The notes under the pieces are model-generated. The model made no database searches. It saw only the letters and a list, made by a program, of their open reading frames with translations, and was not told where the DNA came from. Below, piece after piece: positions 13,476 to 20,453 of a stretch of 36,287 nucleotides of DNA; the stretch's first letter is position 1; the number at the start of each line of letters is the position of its first letter. The DNA is from Streptococcus sp. LQJ-218 (GTDB taxonomy: Bacteria; Bacillota; Bacilli; Lactobacillales; Streptococcaceae). A program made the position numbers and the translations under genes. The stretch spans positions 1 through 36,287 of the forward strand of contig NZ_QQRU01000001.1 of the NCBI RefSeq assembly GCF_003428885.1, read 5' to 3'.

Positions 13476-14042
13476 ATGAAGAAAGTAGAACCAATTCGTG
13501 ATCTAGATGATATCGAACGAATCAAAGATTACTTGAAAAATAAAAGTGATAGAAACTATGTTTTATTCATGTTTGGAATCTACTCTGGTTTAAGAGTGAG
13601 CGACATAGTACCTCTTCAAGTCAAGCAAGTAATTGCTGATAGGATTGAACTAAAAGAGAAGAAGACTGGTAAGATAAGGTATTTTCCAATCAGTCCGCCT
13701 CTCAGAAAAGAAATCAATCGATACATTAAAGATAATCAGTTAGCAGAGTACGACTATCTCTTTCCAAGTAAAAAGAAAAAGAGAACAGATGGTGTTCGTA
13801 TTACACACATTGGAAGAGTAGCGGTCTATCAAATACTGCAAGACGCAGCTAAGTATGTAGGTTTGAATCATATAGGAACTCATTCAATGAGGAAGACATT
13901 TGGTTATCATCATTATAAAAAGAATGGGAATGTAGCTATTCTGCAAAAGATTTTTAACCACTCTACACCAGATATAACGCTCGGTTATATCGGTTATAGT
14001 CAGGACGAATTGGATGAAAGCATACTATCATTTGACTACTAA
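13476..14042 (+). CDS. Second, minimal tyrosine recombinase (XerC/D-like catalytic domain)
   Basis: The 188-residue protein is almost only a catalytic domain. It shows Arg40 (SGLRVSD), His136 and Arg139 (THSMRKTFG), His162 (NHSTPDITLG) and Tyr171, the full tyrosine-recombinase set. It lacks the arm-binding and most of the core-binding domain of the main integrase. AAGGAGAGG precedes the ATG at 13476; an in-frame extension to 13365 merely translates the tRNA-like RNA. Small recombinases are known at this position in streptococcal phages, but their substrate is not established; resolution of genome multimers before packaging is one option. Confidence 0.88.
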   Translation: MKKVEPIRDLDDIERIKDYLKNKSDRNYVLFMFGIYSGLRVSDIVPLQVKQVIADRIELKEKKTGKIRYFPISPPLRKEINRYIKDNQLAEYDYLFPSKKKKRTDGVRITHIGRVAVYQILQDAAKYVGLNHIGTHSMRKTFGYHHYKKNGNVAILQKIFNHSTPDITLGYIGYSQDELDESILSFDY

Positions 14043-14280
14043 ATAACCCATCTATTTTACATAATGAGAAAATGTAAATTAGTTTTTAGAAAAACATAGT
14101 GAAAGCCTTGGTACTCTTGATTTTAAAGTTGTTTAATTTTATTTAACAGAATATAAGATATGTTAAATATACGAGGGTGCCAGAGATTAAAAAACACCCC
14201 CCTCCTAGATTAAAAAAACACCCCCTCCTACATCATAGAATTCCACCCCGCACTCACTAAAAAGAAAGGACCCTCCCTAA
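14043..14280. repeat. Gene-free stretch with C-rich 23-bp tandem repeats
   Basis: No gene is seen. It contains an inverted repeat TTTACAT/ATGTAAA (14056-14078), the palindrome-like TTTTTAGAAAAA (14083-14094) that recurs at 14692-14703 on the other side of the HNH gene, and two tandem 23-bp copies of AGATTAAAAAACACCCCCC-type sequence (14184-14206 and 14207-14229). Noncoding repeats beside the HNH and packaging genes suggest terminase recognition sites. Confidence 0.55.
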
Positions 14281-14625
14281 ATGAATACCCCCCAAGAAAG
14301 ACCAGACCGGAGTGGTCCTCACCGAGTCGCCTTTGAAAAGAATAAAAAGATTATTCTTAAGACAAGAAATACTTGTGGGATTTGTGGACTACCAGTAGAC
14401 AAGTCATTGAAGTATCCACATCCTTTGTCACCAGTCATTGACCATATCATTCCAATTAATCGGAACGGTCATCCATCAGATATCAATAACCTACAGCTCG
14501 CGCACTGGCAGTGCAATAGACAGAAGTCTGACAAGCTTTATGCTGATGATAAAACAACAAGTACAACTGTTGTTGGCAACAGGAACTTGCCACAATCGAG
14601 AGATTGGACAAAATATAAATCTTAA
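14281..14625 (+). CDS. HNH endonuclease of the packaging region
   Basis: The 114-residue protein has Cys32 and Cys35 (CGIC), Asp54-His55 (VIDHIIPINRNG), Asn70 and His75-x-x-Cys78 (LAHWQCNRQKSDKL), a zinc-stabilised HNH nuclease. In cos-type phages an HNH protein encoded next to the packaging site works with terminase to nick cos DNA. AAAGGA precedes the ATG. It is flanked on both sides by noncoding, repeat-rich DNA, in line with a nearby cos site. Confidence 0.88.
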   Translation: MNTPQERPDRSGPHRVAFEKNKKIILKTRNTCGICGLPVDKSLKYPHPLSPVIDHIIPINRNGHPSDINNLQLAHWQCNRQKSDKLYADDKTTSTTVVGNRNLPQSRDWTKYKS

Positions 14626-14837
14626 TAAAATAAAATAAAAAAAATATAAAATTATTTTTTTAAGAAAGATATAAATTAACAGCATACTAGATTTTTAGAA
14701 AAATGTAATGTAAATGTATGAGGAAAGTCCTAGTTAAGGATAGGGGGGTATCCCCCTCCCACTAGGCGCTCGCGAGCTTCACGCCGTCACTGTACATTTT
14801 TTCTCGCGCCAAATCATCACAAAGAAAGGAGAACGGT
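14626..14837. other. Noncoding region with nested GC-rich palindromes, candidate cos site
   Basis: No gene is seen. The AT-rich first part is followed by CCTAGT (14729-14734) pairing with ACTAGG (14761-14766) around the inner hairpin AGGGGG-GTAT-CCCCCT (14742-14757), then by the 10-bp perfect palindrome GCTCGCGAGC (14768-14777) and another GC-rich patch (TCTCGCGCC, 14802-14810). This island is far more GC-rich than its surroundings. Being next to the HNH gene and ahead of the portal gene, it is the best candidate for the packaging initiation (cos) site. Confidence 0.5.
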
Positions 14838-16106
14838 TTGGAATTAAGAGGGATTGAGTATCTCAGGAAAAAGTTGAATCTCTATCAGAGTAGAGTAAAT
14901 CTGAGGTATAAACATTATGCAATGCAACATCATGAAGCGCCGACAGGGATTACAATTCCTGTTCATATTAGAGCAAAGTATAAAGCAGTTCTTGGTTGGG
15001 CTGCAAAGGGTGTTGATAGTCTTGCAGATCGTTTGATTTTCAGGAAATTTGCTAATGATGATTTTAATGTTATGGAAATCTTCAATCGGAACAATCCTGA
15101 TATTTTTTTTGATAGTGCTATTTTATCTGCTTTGATTGGTTCGTGTAGTTTCGTCTACATTTCGAAGGGTGAAGATGATGAGGTGAGGTTGCAAGTCATT
15201 GAATCAAGCAATGCAACTGGTGTCATTGATCCTATTACTGGGTTGCTTGTGGAAGGTTATGCGGTGTTGGCTCGTGATGATTACAATCGTCCAACGCTTG
15301 AAGCATACTTTGAACCTAATGCTACTCATTTTATTCCGAAAGATGGTAGACCATACTCGGTTGTGAATGAAGCTGGTATTCCTCTGCTGGTTCCTGTTAT
15401 ACATCGTCCTGATGCGGTTCGTCCTTTTGGTCGGTCTCGTATCACCAGAGCTGGTATGTATTATCAGAAATACGCTAAGCGTACTTTGGAACGGGCGGAT
15501 ATTACTGCTGAGTTCTACTCATGGCCACAAAAATACATTCTTGGGCTTGATCCTGATGCGGAACCTATGGAGAAATGGAAAGCTACTGTATCAAGCTTGT
15601 TGACGATTTCTTCAAGCGATAAAGGTGAGAAGCCGAGCGTTGGACAGTTTACTACAGCTAGCATGTCACCGTTTACTGAACAACTGAGAACAGCCGCTGC
15701 TGGATTTGCTGGTGAAATGGGCTTGACTTTGGATGATTTGGGCTTTGTGTCTGACAATCCATCATCTGTGGAAGCAATCAAGGCTAGTCACGAAAATCTT
15801 CGTCTCGCAGGTAGAAAGGCTCAGCGCTCACTAGGAGCAGGTTTACTTAATGTGGCTTATGTTGCAGCGTGTTTGCGTGATGAGTTTCGTTATAGCAGAA
15901 GCCAATTTGTCAGAACTACAGTCAAATGGGAGCCATTATTTGAAGCTGATGCGAATACCATGACTATGATTGGTGATGGTGTTGTCAAACTAAATCAGGC
16001 TTTACCTGGTTACATCAACGCAGAAACCATTCGAGACCTTACAGGTATCGCTGGAGATATGTCTGCTAAGCCAGTGGTAAGCGAGGGTGGTTCAAATGGA
16101 GAATGA
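14838..16106 (+). CDS. Phage portal protein (SPP1 gp6-like)
   Basis: The 422-residue protein is a portal of the SPP1 gp6 type: N-terminal LRKKLNLYQSRVNLRYKHYA, a central beta-rich wing, and the conserved SDNPSSVEAIKASHENLRLA segment of the crown/stem region. Twelve copies form the DNA channel at one capsid vertex and contact terminase and head-tail connectors. The start is TTG at 14838 with AAAGGAGAA upstream; no ATG gives the conserved N-terminus. It overlaps the MuF-type gene. Confidence 0.93.
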   Translation: MELRGIEYLRKKLNLYQSRVNLRYKHYAMQHHEAPTGITIPVHIRAKYKAVLGWAAKGVDSLADRLIFRKFANDDFNVMEIFNRNNPDIFFDSAILSALIGSCSFVYISKGEDDEVRLQVIESSNATGVIDPITGLLVEGYAVLARDDYNRPTLEAYFEPNATHFIPKDGRPYSVVNEAGIPLLVPVIHRPDAVRPFGRSRITRAGMYYQKYAKRTLERADITAEFYSWPQKYILGLDPDAEPMEKWKATVSSLLTISSSDKGEKPSVGQFTTASMSPFTEQLRTAAAGFAGEMGLTLDDLGFVSDNPSSVEAIKASHENLRLAGRKAQRSLGAGLLNVAYVAACLRDEFRYSRSQFVRTTVKWEPLFEADANTMTMIGDGVVKLNQALPGYINAETIRDLTGIAGDMSAKPVVSEGGSNGE

Positions 16107-17295
16107 TGTTTTACCTGGTATCTTGAAAGATGTTCAGGAGAGGTTTGAGAGGGATTTTGGTAAGAGCGAGATTATCAGAAATGCTTTTGCTGCATTAAAA
16201 GGAAAAAAAGCTACTTACAAAACTGCAAATGAGTTTGCGATTGAAATTGGTGAAATTCTCTCTAAGGCTCTAGGAGCGTCTCTGAGCGCCGACAAACTAC
16301 CAGACGGTAAAATGTATTACAATATCGCTCAACGTTTGCTGACGGACGTGCTAGGGCGAAATCACGAGCTTGTAAGTGGTTATGCTAGCGATGTTCAGAA
16401 AAATTTGAATGATGAAGCAAAAATCGGTCTCAAAGTGCAAGTTCCTGAATTGAATCAGGATCGAATCGCTGGTATTGTCAATCGCTTTTCGTCTGAGGAG
16501 AATTTTGAGGATGTCAGTTGGTTGCTCGGTGAACCTATTGTGAATTTCACTCAGTCCATTATCGATGATACAATCAGGAAGAATGCGGAGTTTCATGCTA
16601 AAACTGGATTGGTACCGACGATCAGTAGACACTCTACTAGACGTTGTTGCAAATGGTGTGATAGCTTGGTAGGAAATTATATATACGGTGAAGAGCCAAA
16701 TAATTTCTACAGAAGGCATCAGCATTGCACTTGTGTAATTGACTATCATCCTAAAAATGGTAAGGTTCAAAATTCTTGGACTAAAAAAATCAGAAATGAG
16801 AGTTCTGATGAATTAGAAAATCGTAAGAGAATAAATATTGATGTGCGTGATAACAATCGCAAAGCAGACATTCAGGAGTATAAGACAATAGTTGATGTTT
16901 TAGGAGTTAAAAACGCTCCTATTTCACTGGCAAAATTTCAGGATTTGAAGTATAATGATGTTAAGGGATACAAGGAACTAAAAGACCGTATAAAATGGAC
17001 TAAAGCAAAGTTCCCTACTGAAAAATCTTTAAATGGTCATTTCAAAGATCATGGAAAAGAATTTGGCGATATAACCATTGAAGAATACCAAAAAATGGCG
17101 TCTGATTTGTTATCAAAACAGACATCGGACAAGATATTAGGTTATCAGACGGAACATAGACGAGTTCGTTATGATGTTGAGAACAACGTATATGTTTTAG
17201 GAAATCCTAAAGTACATAAAATAAATACGATGTTTAAACCAGACTTAGGAAAGGAGTACTATGATGGAGAATTCAAAAAAGACATGGGAGATTGA
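16096..17295 (+). CDS. MuF-type minor head protein fused to a C-terminal toxin-like nuclease domain
   Basis: The 399-residue protein starts as a MuF/gp7-like minor head protein: helical part (1-165), then a zinc-type cluster with Cys184, Cys185, Cys188 (RRCCKWCDSL) and His210, Cys211, Cys213 (RRHQHCTCVIDYHP). A linker common in phage MuF toxins follows (APISLAKFQDLKYND, about 274-288). The end (about 300-399; GHFKDHGKEFGDITIEEY, then GYQTEHRRVRYD and INTMFKPDLGKEYYD) looks like a BECR-fold RNase of the barnase/EndoU/ColE5-D/RelE group. Such fusions are packaged in the capsid and may be delivered with DNA. The next gene encodes an immunity-like protein. Confidence 0.82.
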   Translation: MENDVLPGILKDVQERFERDFGKSEIIRNAFAALKGKKATYKTANEFAIEIGEILSKALGASLSADKLPDGKMYYNIAQRLLTDVLGRNHELVSGYASDVQKNLNDEAKIGLKVQVPELNQDRIAGIVNRFSSEENFEDVSWLLGEPIVNFTQSIIDDTIRKNAEFHAKTGLVPTISRHSTRRCCKWCDSLVGNYIYGEEPNNFYRRHQHCTCVIDYHPKNGKVQNSWTKKIRNESSDELENRKRINIDVRDNNRKADIQEYKTIVDVLGVKNAPISLAKFQDLKYNDVKGYKELKDRIKWTKAKFPTEKSLNGHFKDHGKEFGDITIEEYQKMASDLLSKQTSDKILGYQTEHRRVRYDVENNVYVLGNPKVHKINTMFKPDLGKEYYDGEFKKDMGD

Positions 17296-17467
17296 TGGTT
17301 ATCTATGGCTTCATTGCCCTGTTTGTGGAACTGAAGTTATGGACTATGATATCTGTGACGTCTGTCATTGGCAAAATACAGGTATTATAAATACCGATGG
17401 CGGTCCAAATAAAATGACACTTGCGGAGGCTAAAGAAGCTTTTGCTAAGGGAGAACCGATTAAATAA
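17264..17467 (+). CDS. CPCC-like cysteine-rich protein, probable immunity protein
   Basis: The 67-residue protein has two zinc-knuckle pairs, CPVCG and ICDVCHWQN, then DGGPNKMTLAEAKEAFAKGE. This matches the CPCC-type cysteine-rich family that appears next to polymorphic toxin genes. It begins inside the last codons of the toxin-like gene and would be co-translated with it, the usual arrangement for toxin and immunity pairs. The ATG at 17264 is preferred over 17261 because GGAG is then 7 bases away. A terminator follows directly. Immunity function is inferred from context. Confidence 0.72.
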   Translation: MENSKKTWEIDGYLWLHCPVCGTEVMDYDICDVCHWQNTGIINTDGGPNKMTLAEAKEAFAKGEPIK

Positions 17468-17501
17468 AAGCACTTAACTAGAGTTGAAGTTAGGTGCTTT
17501 T
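17466..17501 (+). terminator. Intrinsic terminator after the immunity-like gene
   Basis: AAAAGCACTTAACT (17466-17479) pairs with AGTTAGGTGCTTTT (17488-17501), 14 bp with one U-G pair that fits the plus strand, followed by a T-rich tract. It separates the head genes from the downstream cassette, which has its own promoter. Confidence 0.85.
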
Positions 17502-17530
17502 CTTATTTTTAATTTTTTTCAAAAAACCTC

Positions 17531-17573
17531 TTGACTTTTTGGTAACACGGTTATATAATAATTGTGTTACCAA
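17531..17573 (+). promoter_or_regulatory. Strong promoter overlapped by a perfect inverted-repeat operator
   Basis: TTGACT (17531-17536), 17-base spacer, TATAAT (17554-17559) is a near-consensus sigma-70 promoter. The inverted repeat TTGGTAACAC (17539-17548) and GTGTTACCAA (17564-17573) is perfect over 10 bp and flanks the -10 box. The first gene downstream encodes an RHH protein, so autorepression is very likely. Confidence 0.88.
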
Positions 17574-17589
17574 GAAAAGAGGTGATGAC

Positions 17590-17766
17590 ATGGTAGCAAA
17601 AGTCGGAAGACCGAAAAGTGAAAATCCTCGCAGAAATAATACAAGACTTCGTATGACTGATGAAGAAGTAGCAATGTTAGAGTATTGTGCTGAACAAACA
17701 GGAAAGACGAAGACGGAAATTCTAATGCTAGGACTAGAAAAGGTCTACAACGAAATAAAAAAATAG
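17590..17766 (+). CDS. Arc/CopG-type ribbon-helix-helix repressor
   Basis: The 58-residue protein has a basic N-terminal arm (VAKVGRPKSENPRRNN), the RHH strand TRLRMTDEE and two helices (VAMLEYCAEQTG and KTEILMLGLEKVYNEIK). RHH dimers bind inverted or direct repeats through the strand. The perfect operator over its own promoter begins 51 bases upstream. AGAGGTG precedes the ATG; an in-frame extension into the promoter is not credible. With the antirepressor downstream, it resembles the Mnt/Arc-Ant arrangement of P22 immI. Confidence 0.86.
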   Translation: MVAKVGRPKSENPRRNNTRLRMTDEEVAMLEYCAEQTGKTKTEILMLGLEKVYNEIKK

Positions 17767-17804
17767 CCTAGAACCCCCAAACGCCAATCTGTGGTTCTAA
17801 GCTA
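17757..17804 (-). terminator. Leftward (antisense) terminator after the RHH gene
   Basis: Seven A (17757-17763) precede TAGC-C-TAGAACC (17764-17775), which pairs with GGTTCTA-A-GCTA (17793-17804). The one irregular pair (C17768/A17800) is a mismatch in plus-strand RNA but a G-U pair in minus-strand RNA, followed there by a T run. It reads as a terminator for leftward transcription. Confidence 0.6.
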
Positions 17805-17811
17805 TCGCTCG

Positions 17812-17856
17812 AAAGAAACTCTTTCTGAAATCATTATATCAGAAAAGAGCTTCTTT
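17812..17856 (+). promoter_or_regulatory. Long hairpin ahead of the 17881 gene
   Basis: AAAGAA and CTCTTTCTGA (17812-17828) pair with TCAGAAAAGAG and TTCTTT (17839-17856), about 16 bp with small irregularities. It ends ten bases before the AAAGGAG site of the next gene. It could protect the downstream message from 3'-5' or 5' decay, or set the ratio of repressor to antirepressor. Confidence 0.5.
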
Positions 17857-17880
17857 GTCATACTCAAAGGAGTTTTTATT

Positions 17881-18135
17881 ATGGCAAAAAATGAACTTTT
17901 AGATAGCTATGAAGAATTAGTAAACTATACTGCTGAGATTAGAGAAAGCTTGGATATATTGCATGAATGGTTAGCCAAGAAACCTAATTTTGAGGATTAT
18001 CATTCTTATTATGATTTGATTTCAAATCATGGTCAGCACTTTGCCTTACTGAATCTGATCCTACATCGTATGGACTGCTTAATCGAAGAACATACTCAAA
18101 AAATTAATAATGGATTAAAAGGAGAAATAAAATGA
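17881..18135 (+). CDS. Small helical protein co-encoded with the antirepressor
   Basis: The 84-residue, mostly helical protein (MAKNELLDSYEELVNYTAEI) has no recognised family. AAAGGAG lies 8 bases before the ATG at 17881. It overlaps the antirepressor gene by 4 bases, so the two are coupled, which suggests a partner or modulator of the antirepressor. It belongs to the transcription unit that starts at the RHH-controlled promoter. Confidence 0.65.
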   Translation: MAKNELLDSYEELVNYTAEIRESLDILHEWLAKKPNFEDYHSYYDLISNHGQHFALLNLILHRMDCLIEEHTQKINNGLKGEIK

Positions 18136-18851
18136 ATCAACTTATTACTGTAAACTTAAATGATAACCAAGAACCAGTTGTATCTGGTCGTCAATTACAC
18201 GAAGCATTGGGAGTTAATTCAAACTATACAACATGGTTTGATAGAATGACCGAATACGGTTTTACAGAAAATGAAGATTATGTTTTGCTTTCCAATTTTG
18301 GAAACCAAACAGGTCGAGGTGGACACAACAAAGTAGACCACATTATTAAACTAGACATGGCTAAGGAAATTGCCATGATTCAACGAACTGACAAAGGAAA
18401 AGAAGTCCGTCAGTATTTCATACAAGTTGAGAAAGACTTCAATAGTCCTGAAAAGATTATGGCTCGTGCTTTGAAGATTGCGGATAATAAAATCCATAAA
18501 CTGGAAGCGCAGATGGAAGCAGACAAGCCAAAAGTTCTCTTCGCTAATGCCGTGTCAGCTAGTCAGACTTCTATTCTGATTGGAGATTTTGCTAAGTTGC
18601 TCCGTCAGAATGGTCTGGAAATTGGTCAGAATCGTTTGTTCATTTGGCTACGTGAAAATGGATTTCTAATTAACCGAAAAGGGGACTCTTGGAATATGCC
18701 AACTCAGCGTAGTATGGATAGGGGATTGTTCGAAATTAAAGAACGAACACACCATGAACCTAATGGAACGATTCGCATCAGTAAAACTACAAAAATTACT
18801 GGAAAAGGTCAAGTCTATTTCATGGAAAAACTATTAGCAGAAGTAGCCTAA
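18132..18851 (+). CDS. Phage antirepressor (AntA/AntB N-terminal plus KilAC C-terminal domain)
   Basis: The 239-residue protein has an AntA-type N-terminal domain (about 1-110; VVSGRQLHEALGVNSNYTTW, then KLDMAKEIAMIQRTDKGKEV) and a KilAC/ANT-type C-terminal domain (about 125-239; SILIGDFAKLLRQNGLEIGQ, then ENGFLINRKGDSWNMPTQRS). Antirepressors bind and disable phage repressors, triggering induction of their own or a resident prophage. Unusually, it lies within the head module, under an RHH-controlled promoter. Confidence 0.9.
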   Translation: MNQLITVNLNDNQEPVVSGRQLHEALGVNSNYTTWFDRMTEYGFTENEDYVLLSNFGNQTGRGGHNKVDHIIKLDMAKEIAMIQRTDKGKEVRQYFIQVEKDFNSPEKIMARALKIADNKIHKLEAQMEADKPKVLFANAVSASQTSILIGDFAKLLRQNGLEIGQNRLFIWLRENGFLINRKGDSWNMPTQRSMDRGLFEIKERTHHEPNGTIRISKTTKITGKGQVYFMEKLLAEVA

Positions 18852-18854
18852 TAT

Positions 18855-18879
18855 AAGCACTCGAAAGGGTGCTTTTATT
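18855..18879 (+). terminator. Intrinsic terminator after the antirepressor gene
   Basis: AAGCACTC (18855-18862), tetraloop GAAA, GGGTGCTT (18867-18874), then a short T-rich tract. One U-G pair fits the plus strand. It closes the RHH-Ant transcription unit. Confidence 0.75.
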
Positions 18880-18892
18880 GTGCTTTAGTTTA

Positions 18893-18912
18893 GGAGGTGA
18901 TCCGATATCTCC
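18893..18912 (+). promoter_or_regulatory. Hairpin burying a full-length Shine-Dalgarno sequence
   Basis: GGAGGTGATCC (18893-18903) is an 11-base perfect complement of the 16S rRNA 3' end. GGAGGT pairs with ATCTCC (18907-18912) in a 6-bp hairpin. No standard start codon lies at the right distance, and the terminase ATG is 54 bases away with its own GAAAGGAAA site. It may be a ribosome standby site or a relic of a lost gene. Confidence 0.45.
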
Positions 18913-18956
18913 CAGCGATAGGGTTATCATGCGATGACGATTGAAAGGAAATTAGA

Positions 18957-20372
18957 ATGGCGAGGAAGAAGAAACTTGGCAATCAGAATCCTACTCAATC
19001 GGTGATTTTAAAATACGTCAAGAAAAATTCAAGAGCTAAGGAAGCGATTGAACTTTACGAACGGACAGGTCTTTCTTGTTATGCCTGGCAGAAAAATCTT
19101 TTGTTACCGATGATGGCCATTGATAAAAACGGACTTTGGGTGCATCAGAAGTTTGGCTATTCAATTCCACGTCGTAATGGTAAATCAGAAATCCTCTATA
19201 TTTTTGAAATTTGGGGGTTGCATAAAGGATTAAATATCCTACATACTGCTCACAGAATTTCTACCTCTCATGCCTCTTTTGAGAAGGTTAAACGATACCT
19301 TGAGAAAATGGGGTATGTAGATGGTGAGGATTTTAATTCCATTCGAGCTAAGGGGCAAGAAAGGATTGAACTTTATTCAACAGGTGGTGTTGTTCAATTC
19401 CGTACCAGAACCTCAAATGGTGGTCTTGGTGAAGGTTTTGATATGCTGATCATTGACGAGGCTCAAGAGTACACGACAGAGCAAGAATCTGCCTTGAAGT
19501 ACACGGTAACAGATAGTGAGAATCCTATCACAATTATGTGTGGAACACCTCCGACACCAGTATCAAGTGGTACTGTCTTTACTAAGTATCGTGAGACATG
19601 TTTATTTGGTAAAGGGAAGTATTCTGGTTGGGCCGAGTGGTCGGTTTCTGATGAAAAGGAGATTGACGATGTGGAAGCCTGGTACAATTCAAATCCATCT
19701 ATGGGTTACCACTTAAATGAGCGTAAGATTGAAGCAGAGCTTGGTGAGGATAAGTTGGACCATAATATCCAGCGTTTGGGCTTCTGGCCAACATACAATC
19801 AGAAATCTGCTATTTCTGAAACTGAGTGGAATGAACTTAAGGTGGATGATGTCCCAGAGTTATCTGGGAAGCTATCTGTTGGTATTAAGTATGGCCAAGA
19901 TGGAACGAATGTAGCGATGAGTATTGCTGCACGGACCAAGGATGGCCGTTTCTTTGTGGAAACCGTCGATTGTCAATCCGTTCGTAATGGGAATGAGTGG
20001 ATGGTTGCTTTCTTGCGTCAAGCTGATGTGGCTCAGATTGTCATTGATGGCGCAAGTGGTCAAAAGATCCTGGACGAAGAGTTGAAGGACTACAGAATCA
20101 AGAATGTGATTCTTCCGACGGTGAAAGAAATCATCGTGGCCAACGCTCTTTGGGAACAGGGAATCTACCAGAAAACCATCTGTCACGCTGGCCAGCCATC
20201 GCTATCAAAAGTAGCTACTAACTGCGATAAGCGGAATATTGGTTCAAATGGTGGCTTTGGTTATCGATCGCACTTTGACGACATGGATATTTCTTTGATG
20301 GATAGTGCTTTGCTTGCGCACTGGGCTTGTGCTACGACTAAGCCTAAGAAAAAGCAAAAAATCAGTTATTAA
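18957..20372 (+). CDS. Large terminase subunit
   Basis: The 471-residue protein has a variant Walker A IPRRNGKSEI (70-79), Walker B MLIIDEAQE (163-171), a coupling motif MCGTPPTP and a C-terminal nuclease domain (about 290-471) with VIDGASGQ and DDMDISLMDSALLAHWA. The ATPase drives DNA into the prohead and the nuclease cuts the concatemer. The nuclease's first acidic position reads GIKYGQDGTN, with Lys where many relatives have Asp; the nearby Asp may take over. AAAGGAAA precedes the ATG. It is encoded after the portal rather than before it, and no small terminase was recognised. Confidence 0.93.
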   Translation: MARKKKLGNQNPTQSVILKYVKKNSRAKEAIELYERTGLSCYAWQKNLLLPMMAIDKNGLWVHQKFGYSIPRRNGKSEILYIFEIWGLHKGLNILHTAHRISTSHASFEKVKRYLEKMGYVDGEDFNSIRAKGQERIELYSTGGVVQFRTRTSNGGLGEGFDMLIIDEAQEYTTEQESALKYTVTDSENPITIMCGTPPTPVSSGTVFTKYRETCLFGKGKYSGWAEWSVSDEKEIDDVEAWYNSNPSMGYHLNERKIEAELGEDKLDHNIQRLGFWPTYNQKSAISETEWNELKVDDVPELSGKLSVGIKYGQDGTNVAMSIAARTKDGRFFVETVDCQSVRNGNEWMVAFLRQADVAQIVIDGASGQKILDEELKDYRIKNVILPTVKEIIVANALWEQGIYQKTICHAGQPSLSKVATNCDKRNIGSNGGFGYRSHFDDMDISLMDSALLAHWACATTKPKKKQKISY

Positions 20373-20375
20373 AAT

Positions 20376-20400
20376 AAGCGGTCAGGTGACTGCTTTTTTT
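20376..20400 (+). terminator. Intrinsic terminator after the large terminase gene
   Basis: AAGCGGTC (20376-20383) pairs with GACTGCTT (20388-20395) with one G-U pair, followed by a run of T to 20400. It lies between the terminase and scaffold genes and may lower or separate their transcription. Confidence 0.75.
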
Positions 20401-20453
20401 GATGCCAAAAAATTACCGAACTGCCGGGGAAGCAGGAGAAAGGAGACATGAGA

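Noticed and set aside
18934..19005. Short frame of 23 codons starting before the terminase gene as a small terminase
   Set aside because: Far too short, overlaps the terminase start, and has no similarity to known subunits.
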